Source: Magnimaribacter mokuoloeensis (GTDB lineage Bacteria > Pseudomonadota > Gammaproteobacteria > Magnimaribacterales > Magnimaribacteraceae). Taken from it: DNA of 64,000 bases. A program made the position numbers and the translations under genes. Below, piece by piece: positions 35,779 through 43,362 of the stretch; position 1 is the first letter of the stretch, and each line of letters begins with the position of its first letter. Under the pieces are notes generated by a model. It was given only the letters and a program-made list of their open reading frames with translations. It was not told the DNA's origin and did no database searches. Location: NCBI GenBank assembly GCA_041860225.1, contig CP151794.1, positions 1,364,001 to 1,428,000 on the forward strand. Direction: 5' to 3'.

Positions 35779-35801
35779 TTATCCACCATAAATGTGGATA
35801 A
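35779..35801. promoter_or_regulatory. Inverted pair of DnaA-box-like sites in the gcvT/aminotransferase intergenic region
   Basis: TTATCCACC (35779-35787) and TGTGGATAA (35793-35801, the reverse complement of the DnaA-box consensus TTATCCACA) form an 8-bp inverted repeat with a 7-base loop. It lies just upstream of the candidate gcvT -35. Either a DnaA-binding pair or an operator for another regulator. Gene context argues against an origin. The rest of the 225-bp gap (35717-35941) is AT-rich, with a 15-bp palindrome at 35853-35867 and a TATAAT at 35921-35926. Confidence 0.4.
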
Positions 35802-35941
35802 CTTTGTTAATGGATTAACGAGAGTCTTATCCCAGTGAACCTATTGAGAATTGATTAAAATTTAATCATCTATATTTAATATACCTATCAATTAAATGCG
35901 ATGTTAATATCATGTTTTTTTATAATACCCAAATCAACTAA

Positions 35942-37141
35942 ATGGATTATTTTTCTAAATTTGAAGAGCTTAAATCTGAAAATCTCTCGTTAGATTTAAC
36001 AAGAGGTAAGCCATCTTCAGATCAGTTAGATTTATCTAACTCTTTAACAGATCTAACCGATGAGGCATCTGAGTTTGAGGGCCTAGACTTGAGAAATTAC
36101 GGCGAAATTAAAGGCTTAGAATCTTGTAGGGAGCTAGGGGCGCAAATCTTAAATTGTGATAAGGACCTAGTATGGGCTGGCGGTAATAGTAGTTTATCTT
36201 TAATGTCTCAATTCTTAACTTTTATGTTTGTTGAGGGAAATGGAGCAGGGCCCTGGAGTCTGAAGGAAAGAGTGTCGGTTCTATGTCCTGTACCAGGATA
36301 CGATAGGCACTTTAAACTTTGCGAAACCTTTGGAATAAATATGATTCCAATCCCTTTAACAGGAGAAGGACCAGATTTGGAGCAGGTAAAGCGGCTTGTA
36401 GAAACAGATGAATCAATTAAAGGAATGTGGTGTGTTCCAAAATACTCAAACCCTACAGGCGAAGTTTACAGTAGAACTACAATAGAGGGTTTACTGGACA
36501 TCTTTGCCAGTCCATCGAACAAAAATATAATTTTCTGGGATAACGCTTATGCCGTTCATGATTTATCAAATCAATCACCTCTAGTAGACATATTTTCTTT
36601 AGCAAAAGAAAAAAAATGTGAGGATTCTGTAGTCCAGTTTGGATCTACTTCGAAAATAACCTTTGCCGGAGCTGGTATAGGTTACATAGCTATGTCAAAA
36701 GCTAATCAAGAATTATTTCTTCCATTCTATTCATCATTAATGATTGGACCAGATAAAATTAATCAAGCTAAGCATGTAATATTTTTCAGAGATGTGAACT
36801 TAACAGATCACATGAAAAAGCATGCCGAAATCATAAGACCTAAATTTGATCTTGTTATAAGTAAACTCAACTCTCAGGGTTTAGGTAAGTGGACCGAGCC
36901 TAATGGGGGTTATTTCTTACTCTACGAATCTGATAATGGTTTGGCCAAAAGGATAATTGGCTTGGCTAATGAGCTAGGACTTAAACTTACCCCTGCAGGA
37001 GCCACGCATCCTTATGGCATTGACGAAGAGGATAAATATATAAGAATTGCCCCTACTGCTTGTAGCTTAGATGAGCTCGATAAAGCAATGGATGTCTTTT
37101 TGTGCTGTATAGGTCTTGCCAGCGAGGAAAGAAGAAATTAA
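35942..37141 (+). CDS. Class Ic-type aspartate aminotransferase (PF12897 family)
   Basis: PLP-dependent fold-type I aminotransferase of 399 residues. It belongs to the group once called MocR-like or alanine-glyoxylate aminotransferases and described as class Ic aspartate aminotransferases in actinobacteria. Supporting motifs: LDLTRGKPSSDQLDLS at the N terminus, PVPGYDRHF, YSNPTGEVYSRTT, the PLP lysine in FGSTSKITFAGAGIGY, and the C-terminal IRIAPT. A TATAAT lies 16 bases before the ATG, so the leader would be very short. The stop shares TTAA with hspQ. Confidence 0.88.
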   Translation: MDYFSKFEELKSENLSLDLTRGKPSSDQLDLSNSLTDLTDEASEFEGLDLRNYGEIKGLESCRELGAQILNCDKDLVWAGGNSSLSLMSQFLTFMFVEGNGAGPWSLKERVSVLCPVPGYDRHFKLCETFGINMIPIPLTGEGPDLEQVKRLVETDESIKGMWCVPKYSNPTGEVYSRTTIEGLLDIFASPSNKNIIFWDNAYAVHDLSNQSPLVDIFSLAKEKKCEDSVVQFGSTSKITFAGAGIGYIAMSKANQELFLPFYSSLMIGPDKINQAKHVIFFRDVNLTDHMKKHAEIIRPKFDLVISKLNSQGLGKWTEPNGGYFLLYESDNGLAKRIIGLANELGLKLTPAGATHPYGIDEEDKYIRIAPTACSLDELDKAMDVFLCCIGLASEERRN

Positions 37142-37473
37142 TTCTTACTGTTTTCTAAAATTTCGTAAGATCCACCATCAAAACCTCCAAAGAAAACAGG
37201 TACATCTGGATGTTCAACAGGTATCTGACTATCATCTACGCAAAGGTTCTGCTGAGATACATAAGCCGAATAAAAGACTTGGTCATTTTCTGCAAATACA
37301 TGATAGAAGGGTTGATCTTTCTTTGGTCTAATTGCTGCAGGGATTGATTGATACCATTCTTCAGTGTTATTAAATTCAGGGTCAACGTCATAAATTACTC
37401 CTCTAAAATCTAAGTATTTATGCTTAACAACTTGTCCAAGGGCATATTCAGTTTCTATCGTCTTTTTCATCAA
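37138..37473 (-). CDS. hspQ: Heat shock protein HspQ
   Basis: Hemimethylated-DNA-binding-fold (YccV-like) protein of 111 residues that acts as a specificity enhancer of Lon protease in enterobacteria. Signatures are GQVVKHKYLDFRGVIYDVDPEF, PKKDQPFYHVFAEN and YVSQQNLCVDDS. The ATG overlaps the stop of the FAD reductase gene, so the two are coupled. RpoH, encoded at 9 kb, is the expected regulator. Confidence 0.93.
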   Translation of the reverse strand: MMKKTIETEYALGQVVKHKYLDFRGVIYDVDPEFNNTEEWYQSIPAAIRPKKDQPFYHVFAENDQVFYSAYVSQQNLCVDDSQIPVEHPDVPVFFGGFDGGSYEILENSKN

Positions 37474-38681
37474 ATTAAATCGTTTAAGTTTGTGGATGTA
37501 TCAGAAATCATTTCTGGCTTTATTTTAACTTTATTTGCTACCAGCTTTCTACAAATTAAAAATTCTTTTGGGTTATTTATAGAATCAACTGCTACTAGCT
37601 CATCTCCTTGCGTATAAAATAGCATGAATTTTGTATCTTCAGTATCACCTCTCATAGTTACCTTGTCGTGGCTTCCTGATAGACCCACAATTTGAAGTTT
37701 ATGGTCATATTGATCCGACCAGAACCAAGGGATTTGGTTGTATTCGCTTGGACTGCCATTAATTGATCCAGCTACCGTCTTTGCTTGCTCCATTGCATTA
37801 TGAACTGATTCCAATCTTAGATTTTTACCTAGTAGTTTATTAGGATGATTTGTGCAGTCTCCGCATGCATATATATCTTCTTGGCTTGTAAGGCCAAATT
37901 CGTCTACAGATATACCATTGTTGCAATCTATCCCTGCTTCTTCGGCTATTTCTGTATTGGGTATAATTCCTGCACCAATAATTACTGTATCTGCCTTAAT
38001 TTCAGACCCATCAGAACAAATGACAGACTCAGGCTTCGATGAACCCTTAATTTCTTCAAGGCTGGTATTGAATTTAAATTGAACTCCATTATTTTCGTGA
38101 AGCTTAAGGTAATATTCGGATATCTGTGGATCTACTGTCCTGTTCATGACTCTATCAGCCATTTCTACAACAGTAACAGAAATATTATTTTTTGCAGCTA
38201 TGGCAGCTACTTCTAATCCTATATATCCAGCTCCTATAACAACAAGATCTTTGCTAATTTTTAGATCTTCTTTTATCGATTCTGCTTCATCTAAACCTCT
38301 TAGGTAGTGAATCGATTCAAGGTTATTCCCTGGAAAATCTAAACGCCTCACTCTACTGCCGGTTGCAAAAACTAATTTGTCATAGCTAAGATCTGTACCA
38401 TCTTTCAAGAAGACTTGCCTATTTTTTGTATCAATTCTCTCTGCTGTATTCCCTAATTGAAGCTGTATCTTATTCTCTGTAAAGAACTCTAGTTTTTTGA
38501 AATAGAGTCTTTCTTTGTTAACAGAGTCTTCTAGAAAACCTTTTGATAGTGGAGGTCTTTGATAGGGAAGATGTTCTTCTTCTCCAACAAGTGTAATTGA
38601 ACCTAAATAGCCTTCCTTTTTTAAAGAAGTGATGCATTGGATTGCAGATTGTCCTGCTCCAATAATGACTAAGTTTTCCAT
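37470..38681 (-). CDS. FAD-dependent ferredoxin/rubredoxin reductase-like oxidoreductase
   Basis: Flavoprotein of 403 residues of the rhodocoxin/putidaredoxin reductase type. It has the FAD motif IIGAGQSAIQC at the N terminus, LPYQRPPLSKGFL, a second dinucleotide motif VVIGAGYIGLEVAAIA for NAD(P)H, DIYACGDCTNH and a C-terminal domain with PWFWSDQYDHKLQIVG. Its electron acceptor could be the rubredoxin at 63.1 kb or a ferredoxin serving the Rieske oxygenase at 50 kb; that link is conjecture. It precedes hspQ with a four-base overlap. Confidence 0.88.
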   Translation of the reverse strand: MENLVIIGAGQSAIQCITSLKKEGYLGSITLVGEEEHLPYQRPPLSKGFLEDSVNKERLYFKKLEFFTENKIQLQLGNTAERIDTKNRQVFLKDGTDLSYDKLVFATGSRVRRLDFPGNNLESIHYLRGLDEAESIKEDLKISKDLVVIGAGYIGLEVAAIAAKNNISVTVVEMADRVMNRTVDPQISEYYLKLHENNGVQFKFNTSLEEIKGSSKPESVICSDGSEIKADTVIIGAGIIPNTEIAEEAGIDCNNGISVDEFGLTSQEDIYACGDCTNHPNKLLGKNLRLESVHNAMEQAKTVAGSINGSPSEYNQIPWFWSDQYDHKLQIVGLSGSHDKVTMRGDTEDTKFMLFYTQGDELVAVDSINNPKEFLICRKLVANKVKIKPEMISDTSTNLNDLI

Positions 38682-38707
38682 GTTTAAAAAAGTTCTCGAT
38701 TATTTTT

Positions 38708-38735
38708 TTGAAACTAACTAAAGTCTACATCTAAT
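38708..38735 (+). promoter_or_regulatory. Candidate promoter of the ABM-domain gene
   Basis: TTGAAA (38708-38713) and TCTAAT (38730-38735) are 16 bp apart, with five of six matches in the -10. The start would be near 38742, and the GGGAG ribosome site (38746-38750) and ATG at 38757 follow. Confidence 0.5.
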
Positions 38736-38756
38736 TTAAAAATAAGGGAGAAAAAA

Positions 38757-39038
38757 ATGATAGGAATTGTTGCCACATTAAAGATTAAAGAAGGATCTGG
38801 TTCGGACTTTGAAGCAATAGCCACTCAATTGGTTGAGAAAGTAAATGCAAATGAAGATGGAGTTGTTTATTACGATCTCTATAAAGAAGATGACACTACT
38901 TACGTTTTCTTAGAAAGATATAAGGACGAAGAAGCTCAAGCTGAACATGGTAAGACTGATTATTTTAGAGAACTAGGCGCCCAAATGGGACCGTTTATGG
39001 CAGGTGCGCCTGAGATCAGAACACTTCAATCTGTTTAA
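38757..39038 (+). CDS. Antibiotic biosynthesis monooxygenase (ABM) domain protein, YgiN-like
   Basis: Small dimeric ferredoxin-like-fold protein of 93 residues. It shows the family pattern: a first strand IGIVATLKIKEGSG, NEDGVVYYDLYKEDDTTYVFLERYKDEEAQAEHGKT and a C-terminal strand. YgiN-type members act as quinol monooxygenases. Well-formed GGGAG ribosome site. It is a monocistronic unit; its end abuts zapE and a strong hairpin follows within the end of that gene. Confidence 0.87.
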   Translation: MIGIVATLKIKEGSGSDFEAIATQLVEKVNANEDGVVYYDLYKEDDTTYVFLERYKDEEAQAEHGKTDYFRELGAQMGPFMAGAPEIRTLQSV

Positions 39039-40097
39039 CTAAATCAAATGAGGTCTCGAGAGATATTCTCTGGACCTCATTTCTTCTAATCGGCTCAAGG
39101 TCCTCTTAAAAGGCTCGACAAGTCTATTTCCTTTATAAATATCGTCCAAATTTGCCTCTAAAGAAAGAATCAAATTGACGTTCCTTTCGTAACATTCATC
39201 AACAAGGGCTATAAATCTCCGGGCAGAATCGCCATTATTTTCTTTCATGATCGGGACGCCAGAAACAAAAACTGTATGAAATTCGCTACAAATTTCAATA
39301 TAGTCTTTTGCACTTCTTGGTCCCTCACAAATCTCTTTAAAAGAAATCCATACGGAACCTTTCGATAGTTTTATGGTTTTTATTTTTCTTCCAAGAATTT
39401 GAATATTCTTATTTTCTTCATATTCATTGTTAGTTAGTTCAGAGAAATTAGATTCGAGTTTCTCTATACTTACTCCCTCACTCTCAATGACAAATATTTC
39501 CAATTGCTCAAGCGTTCTTAGGCGATAGTCTTGTGCAGAATCTAACTCAAATATATCGCAGTTCTCTTTTATGGACTCTATCGCTGGGATAAACCTACTT
39601 CTATGCAGTCCGTCTTTATATAGGTTATCTGGATGGGTATTTGAGGTTGTAATTAGTGTAACTTTATTTACAAATAACTCATCAATAAATCGCCCTAACA
39701 GCATCGCATCCCCTATGTCTTCTACATAAAATTCATCAAAACAAAGGACTTCAGTCTGTTTGGAAATGTTTTTAGCTGCTATCTTTAAAGGATCCTTTTG
39801 ACCAGATATTTTGTCTAAATCTTCGTGCAAAAGCTTCATGAATCTATGGAAATGAACTCTTTTTTTATTTTTAACTGGAAGAGTTTGAAAGAAAATATCC
39901 ATCATCTGGGTTTTGCCTCTTCCCACTTCACCTCTTATATACAGCCCCTTTATTTTTTTTTGCCCAAACCATGCTTTTGAGCGTTTGACCAAATCAAAGT
40001 TGAGCTGATCAAGCCTATTTAAAAGCTTACTTTGTTCTGCATCAAAGCTCAAAAGCCCATCTTCAATTAATTTTGAATACAGATCAGAAGGTTTCAA
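39039..40097 (-). CDS. zapE: Cell division protein ZapE (AFG1-like ATPase)
   Basis: P-loop ATPase of 352 residues related to yeast Afg1; ZapE associates with FtsZ at late division in E. coli. The Walker A is GEVGRGKTQ (56-64), the Walker B is VLCFDEFYVEDIGDAM, and LITTSNTHPDNLYKDGLHRSRFIPAI and DYRLR follow as in the family. The 3' end carries the terminator hairpin. Confidence 0.94.
   Translation of the reverse strand: MKPSDLYSKLIEDGLLSFDAEQSKLLNRLDQLNFDLVKRSKAWFGQKKIKGLYIRGEVGRGKTQMMDIFFQTLPVKNKKRVHFHRFMKLLHEDLDKISGQKDPLKIAAKNISKQTEVLCFDEFYVEDIGDAMLLGRFIDELFVNKVTLITTSNTHPDNLYKDGLHRSRFIPAIESIKENCDIFELDSAQDYRLRTLEQLEIFVIESEGVSIEKLESNFSELTNNEYEENKNIQILGRKIKTIKLSKGSVWISFKEICEGPRSAKDYIEICSEFHTVFVSGVPIMKENNGDSARRFIALVDECYERNVNLILSLEANLDDIYKGNRLVEPFKRTLSRLEEMRSREYLSRPHLI
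39046..39082. terminator. Hairpin between convergent ABM gene and zapE, likely two-way terminator
   Basis: AAATGAGGTC (39046-39055) pairs perfectly with GACCTCATTT (39073-39082). Within it AGAGA and TCTCT pair around TAT, giving an unusually stable stem. It lies inside the last 13 codons of zapE and 8 bp after the ABM stop. The T-tracts on either side are short (TTTCTTCT on plus, TTTGATTT on minus), so termination efficiency is uncertain. Confidence 0.6.
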
Positions 40098-40100
40098 TGC

Positions 40101-40523
40101 TTATGCGAAGTCTGGATTATGAGTAAAGGTATGTATGGTCTCATCAACTGGAGACCAAGATTTAGCTGTAGAACTCCAAAAGTTTGAGTCTGCACTTATC
40201 CAAGTTGAGTCATCAATACTTCCAGCTTTTATAAATTTAATATCTGGATTTTCTTTAACAAAAGAGATTAATGGGGAGCCGCACTCTGCACAAAAGCCTC
40301 GAGATATATTAGAGCCTGCAGAGCCAGTTACAGTATAGTATTTTAGCTCTCCATTAATTTGTAGAGATTCATTAGGAATTAGCAATATTGTTGCTTTTCC
40401 ACTACCCGTGCTTTTTTGACAATCTGTACAGTGACAGTGATGTGCCGAGATCACATGCGACTTATCAAATTTATAGGTTATCTTTTTGCAAAGACATCCA
40501 CCACTTTGTAGTTCACTATCCAT
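40101..40523 (-). CDS. GFA/CENP-V domain zinc protein
   Basis: Protein of 140 residues of the Gfa (glutathione-dependent formaldehyde-activating enzyme-like) family. Zinc-binding cysteines occur as GGCLCKKITY, HCHCTDCQKSTGSG and GFCAECGSPLI, the normal three groups. Actual substrate unknown; most Gfa-domain proteins are not true formaldehyde enzymes. It lies 3 bp upstream of zapE and 14 bp after the DUF1295 gene in the same direction. Confidence 0.9.
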   Translation of the reverse strand: MDSELQSGGCLCKKITYKFDKSHVISAHHCHCTDCQKSTGSGKATILLIPNESLQINGELKYYTVTGSAGSNISRGFCAECGSPLISFVKENPDIKFIKAGSIDDSTWISADSNFWSSTAKSWSPVDETIHTFTHNPDFA

Positions 40524-40537
40524 TTTCTATTCTCCTC

Positions 40538-41407
40538 TTATCTTTGTGGCTTCTTTAAAATTAAAGAAGGTGTATTTTCTACGTAGTTCACATATTCAGG
40601 ATCAGAACCCCATTTCTTCATTCCTCTATTTTCTAGCATCGGAATTCCACTTACCCTGGTCAGAAGTATATAAACAAAAATAGGAGATATTAAGGTCACT
40701 AATTGCCAGCCACTTAAGACTGGGAGGGCAATCAAGGTTAGTCCAGCCCACAAGGTAATCTCACCAAAATAGTTAGGATGTCTAGACCAAGCCCATAGAC
40801 CTGAAGTAATAAATTCTTTTTCTTTATTCTGTTGCTTTTTAAAGTTTCTTTTTTGTCTATCTGCAATCACTTCAATCGAAAATCCGAATATCCATAAAGC
40901 CAATCCAATATAGGCCATAAAACCAAGTGGAATACTGACATCAGAAGTGATAGCTGCCAAGCCTGCAGCCATAGTTAAGAAGACCCAGAGCCCTCCCATA
41001 GTCCAAGTCATTATGTACCAATGAAATTGGGTTTTCATGACCGTGAATCTATTATCTTTACCATCCTGCTTAACCCTCAAGAACAAGAAAGATCCAAGTC
41101 TTACTGCCCAAATCACTATTAATGCGCCGATAAGAATATCTCTCGGATCTACAGACGGATTAAGATAAAACCCCAAAGCTATTGCGCTCAAATAAGAGAT
41201 TGACCCAGTCAAATCAAAATAATGTTCAGTTTGGTAAATATAGGAAGGAATAAATATTATCCAATGAAGTAGATAACTAACACTTGCACACAATGCAAAT
41301 AGAGAAATTCCATTATAGTACTGCGAGCCCTGACTGCCAGCTAAAGCAATAAGCACCCCTAGTGCTATACAGACAAAAGTAGTGGGTATTGTGACGGTTC
41401 GTTTCAT
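40538..41407 (-). CDS. DUF1295 family membrane protein (steroid 5-alpha-reductase-like)
   Basis: Membrane protein of 289 residues with about seven helices. The conserved core is RLGSFLFLRVKQDGKDNRF, then WIFGFSIEVIADRQKRNFK, and the C-terminal signature FITSGLWAWSRHPNYFGEI. This is the cofactor-binding half shared with 5-alpha-reductases and isoprenylcysteine methyltransferases. Substrate unknown. It is more conserved than the paralogue at 18326-19060 (same domain order; both end with a TGLW/SGLW..RHPN motif). Confidence 0.88.
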   Translation of the reverse strand: MKRTVTIPTTFVCIALGVLIALAGSQGSQYYNGISLFALCASVSYLLHWIIFIPSYIYQTEHYFDLTGSISYLSAIALGFYLNPSVDPRDILIGALIVIWAVRLGSFLFLRVKQDGKDNRFTVMKTQFHWYIMTWTMGGLWVFLTMAAGLAAITSDVSIPLGFMAYIGLALWIFGFSIEVIADRQKRNFKKQQNKEKEFITSGLWAWSRHPNYFGEITLWAGLTLIALPVLSGWQLVTLISPIFVYILLTRVSGIPMLENRGMKKWGSDPEYVNYVENTPSLILKKPQR

Positions 41408-41451
41408 AGTAATAATTAGTGATTTAATAAACCATTAGAAGAGACAAAAGC

Positions 41452-42138
41452 TTACTTTTCAAGTTTATTAATCCGTTTTTTTGAAACTTTTTCAACTAAG
41501 GTAAGTCCTACTCCGACACAAGGACCAATTCCAAAAACGAACAAAATAGTTCCGATTCCAACAATCCCGCCTAAGAACCAGCCTACAGTAACGGCAGTGA
41601 TTTCGATAATTGTTCTAATTAAAGGAATAGAAGTGTTTGTTTTTTGCTGTAGCCCAATCATAAGGCCATCTCTAGGTCCTGGTCCTAGGTTGCTAGCGAG
41701 ATAAATACCACTTCCTATTCCAACTATCAAAATGCCAAAACTTGCTTGCAATATTTTTAGGTAAATCAACTCTGGTTTAGGTATGTAGCCAAGCGTTAAA
41801 TCAATAGCCGAAGCTATTATGATTGCGTTTAATATAGTTCCAATTCCTGGTATTTGTTTAAGAGGTACCCAAAATATTAGTATGAAAATACTTATTAAAA
41901 ATGTCGCCATTCCTACTGAGAGATTAGTCTTTGATGAGATTCCTTGAGCCAAAACTGTCCACGGACTCACACCTGATCCACTACCAATTATTATTGCCTC
42001 TCCTAAACCAAATAAGAAAAGACCAATAACTAACATAATTAAGGTAGTAAGTTTTGGCTTAGTGTTCAGAGGAAACTCAGAGCTCCAGCTTACATTTGGA
42101 ACTTTTTTTATAGTAAAAACTCTACTTAGAAATCCCAT
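41452..42138 (-). CDS. YczE/YyaS/YitT-family membrane protein
   Basis: Membrane protein of 228 residues with five or six helices. The segments LFLFGLGEAIIIGSGSGVSPWTVLAQGIS and LGPGPRDGLMIGLQQKTN are the hallmark repeats of the YczE group. Function unknown; several members are near regulators or transport genes. It diverges from the MAPEG gene across 70 bp, which holds a good AGGAG site for the latter and no clear promoter. Confidence 0.83.
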   Translation of the reverse strand: MGFLSRVFTIKKVPNVSWSSEFPLNTKPKLTTLIMLVIGLFLFGLGEAIIIGSGSGVSPWTVLAQGISSKTNLSVGMATFLISIFILIFWVPLKQIPGIGTILNAIIIASAIDLTLGYIPKPELIYLKILQASFGILIVGIGSGIYLASNLGPGPRDGLMIGLQQKTNTSIPLIRTIIEITAVTVGWFLGGIVGIGTILFVFGIGPCVGVGLTLVEKVSKKRINKLEK

Positions 42139-42208
42139 CTGATTGATAAATTATGTTTTGCTTTAGAATGAATCTAGTTTAATCTTCAAGTGAGACTAAC
42201 ACAGGAGA

Positions 42209-42577
42209 TTGATAATGATTACATTAATTCTTTTAGCTTTATTACTTACCCTAATTCAGCTGATGACGCCGGCTTTGCTAAACAGTAAGAATTTAGATTT
42301 TTTTATTTCCAATAGAGAGAGCTCAGTGGAAGAGGCACCGGTTGTTGGACGAGCAAGAAGAGCAGGTAATAATATCTTAGAAAGCTTACCTGCATTTTTA
42401 GCACTCGCTATCTTGTCCATAATGTTTGAAGTTGATACATATAATTTAGCTATGTTTTGGTTGGGTTCTAGAGTCTTATATTATTTCTCCTACGTATTTG
42501 GAATATTGTATATAAGGACGATCATTTGGTTTGTATCAATAATCTGCCTGATATTGATGGCTCTTGCGCTTATTTGA
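42209..42577 (+). CDS. MAPEG family membrane protein
   Basis: Protein of 122 residues with four hydrophobic helices. The MAPEG core is VVGRARRAGNNILESLPAFLAL followed by WLGSRVLYYFSYVFGILYIRTIIW. Members are membrane glutathione- or lipid-related transferases in eukaryotes; bacterial ones are mostly uncharacterised. A clear AGGAG site precedes the ATG. The PhyH gene starts 7 bp later. Confidence 0.85.
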   Translation: MIMITLILLALLLTLIQLMTPALLNSKNLDFFISNRESSVEEAPVVGRARRAGNNILESLPAFLALAILSIMFEVDTYNLAMFWLGSRVLYYFSYVFGILYIRTIIWFVSIICLILMALALI

Positions 42578-42583
42578 AAATAG

Positions 42584-43360
42584 GTGAGCTATTTTTTATC
42601 AGACATTGAAAAAGAGAAATACCTTAGGGATGGATTTATTCTAAGGAGAGACCAATTTTCAAATACTGAGTTAGTTAATTATCGAAACTCTCTAGAAAAA
42701 ACCGTTTTAAAAGCTCAATCTGTAGCGGGCAGTGGTAAAAAATATTTCCTAGATAACAAAAAATTTATAGATATTGATTTCTTGACCCTACAATATGAGC
42801 CACAACCTAATGAAAAATATCTAAAAGTCATAGAACCAGCTCACTCCTTAAATTCTGAGCTAGAGGAGCTAATCTTTGATGAGAGGCTAACTGACCCAAT
42901 TAAATCAATTTTATCAACAGATTCACTGAGTCTTTGGACAGATAAACTCAATCTTAAAAGGCCAATGGTTGGATCTGGTTTTGGTTGGCATCAAGATTCT
43001 CCATACTGGATTCATGATAATGAAGATGTAGACTCTCTCCCGAATGTTTATGTGTGCCTAGACAAGGCTGATAAAGAGAATGGATGTTTCAGAGTTATTA
43101 AAGGTAGTCATAAAAAGGGTTGTTTGCCAGGTAGATGCGATAATTCTCAATTAGGTGGTTTTTATACTGACAAAAATCATTTTGATTTAGAAGATTGTAT
43201 CGATATTGAGGCTAATGCCGGTTCGTTGATATTTTTTAATCCGCATATAGTGCATGGGTCTTCACCCAATGAGTCTACTAAAGAGAGAAGGGCATATATT
43301 GTTACTTATCAACACAAAGACAAACCTTCCTTGAAATCAGGAAAAGTCTTAAATATATAG
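42584..43360 (+). CDS. Phytanoyl-CoA dioxygenase (PhyH) family protein
   Basis: Fe(II)/2-oxoglutarate oxygenase-fold protein of 258 residues with a GTG start at 42584, just after the MAPEG stop. The iron facial triad is H-x-D in FGWHQDSPYW and the distal His in PHIVHGSSPN, and ERRAYIVTYQ carries the likely 2-oxoglutarate Arg. Substrate unknown; members hydroxylate lipids, mercapto acids, ectoine or halogenated compounds. Its 3' end comes within 2 bp of the convergent MATE gene. Confidence 0.88.
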   Translation: MSYFLSDIEKEKYLRDGFILRRDQFSNTELVNYRNSLEKTVLKAQSVAGSGKKYFLDNKKFIDIDFLTLQYEPQPNEKYLKVIEPAHSLNSELEELIFDERLTDPIKSILSTDSLSLWTDKLNLKRPMVGSGFGWHQDSPYWIHDNEDVDSLPNVYVCLDKADKENGCFRVIKGSHKKGCLPGRCDNSQLGGFYTDKNHFDLEDCIDIEANAGSLIFFNPHIVHGSSPNESTKERRAYIVTYQHKDKPSLKSGKVLNI

Positions 43361-43362
43361 CT

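Noticed and set aside
35779..35801. Replication origin suggested by DnaA-box-like pair in an AT-rich gap
   Set aside because: No dnaA, dnaN, gidA, parAB or other origin-associated genes nearby, and only two boxes.
35717..35941. Possible glycine riboswitch upstream of gcvTHP
   Set aside because: The conserved glycine-aptamer core is absent and the likely leader is only about 14 bases.
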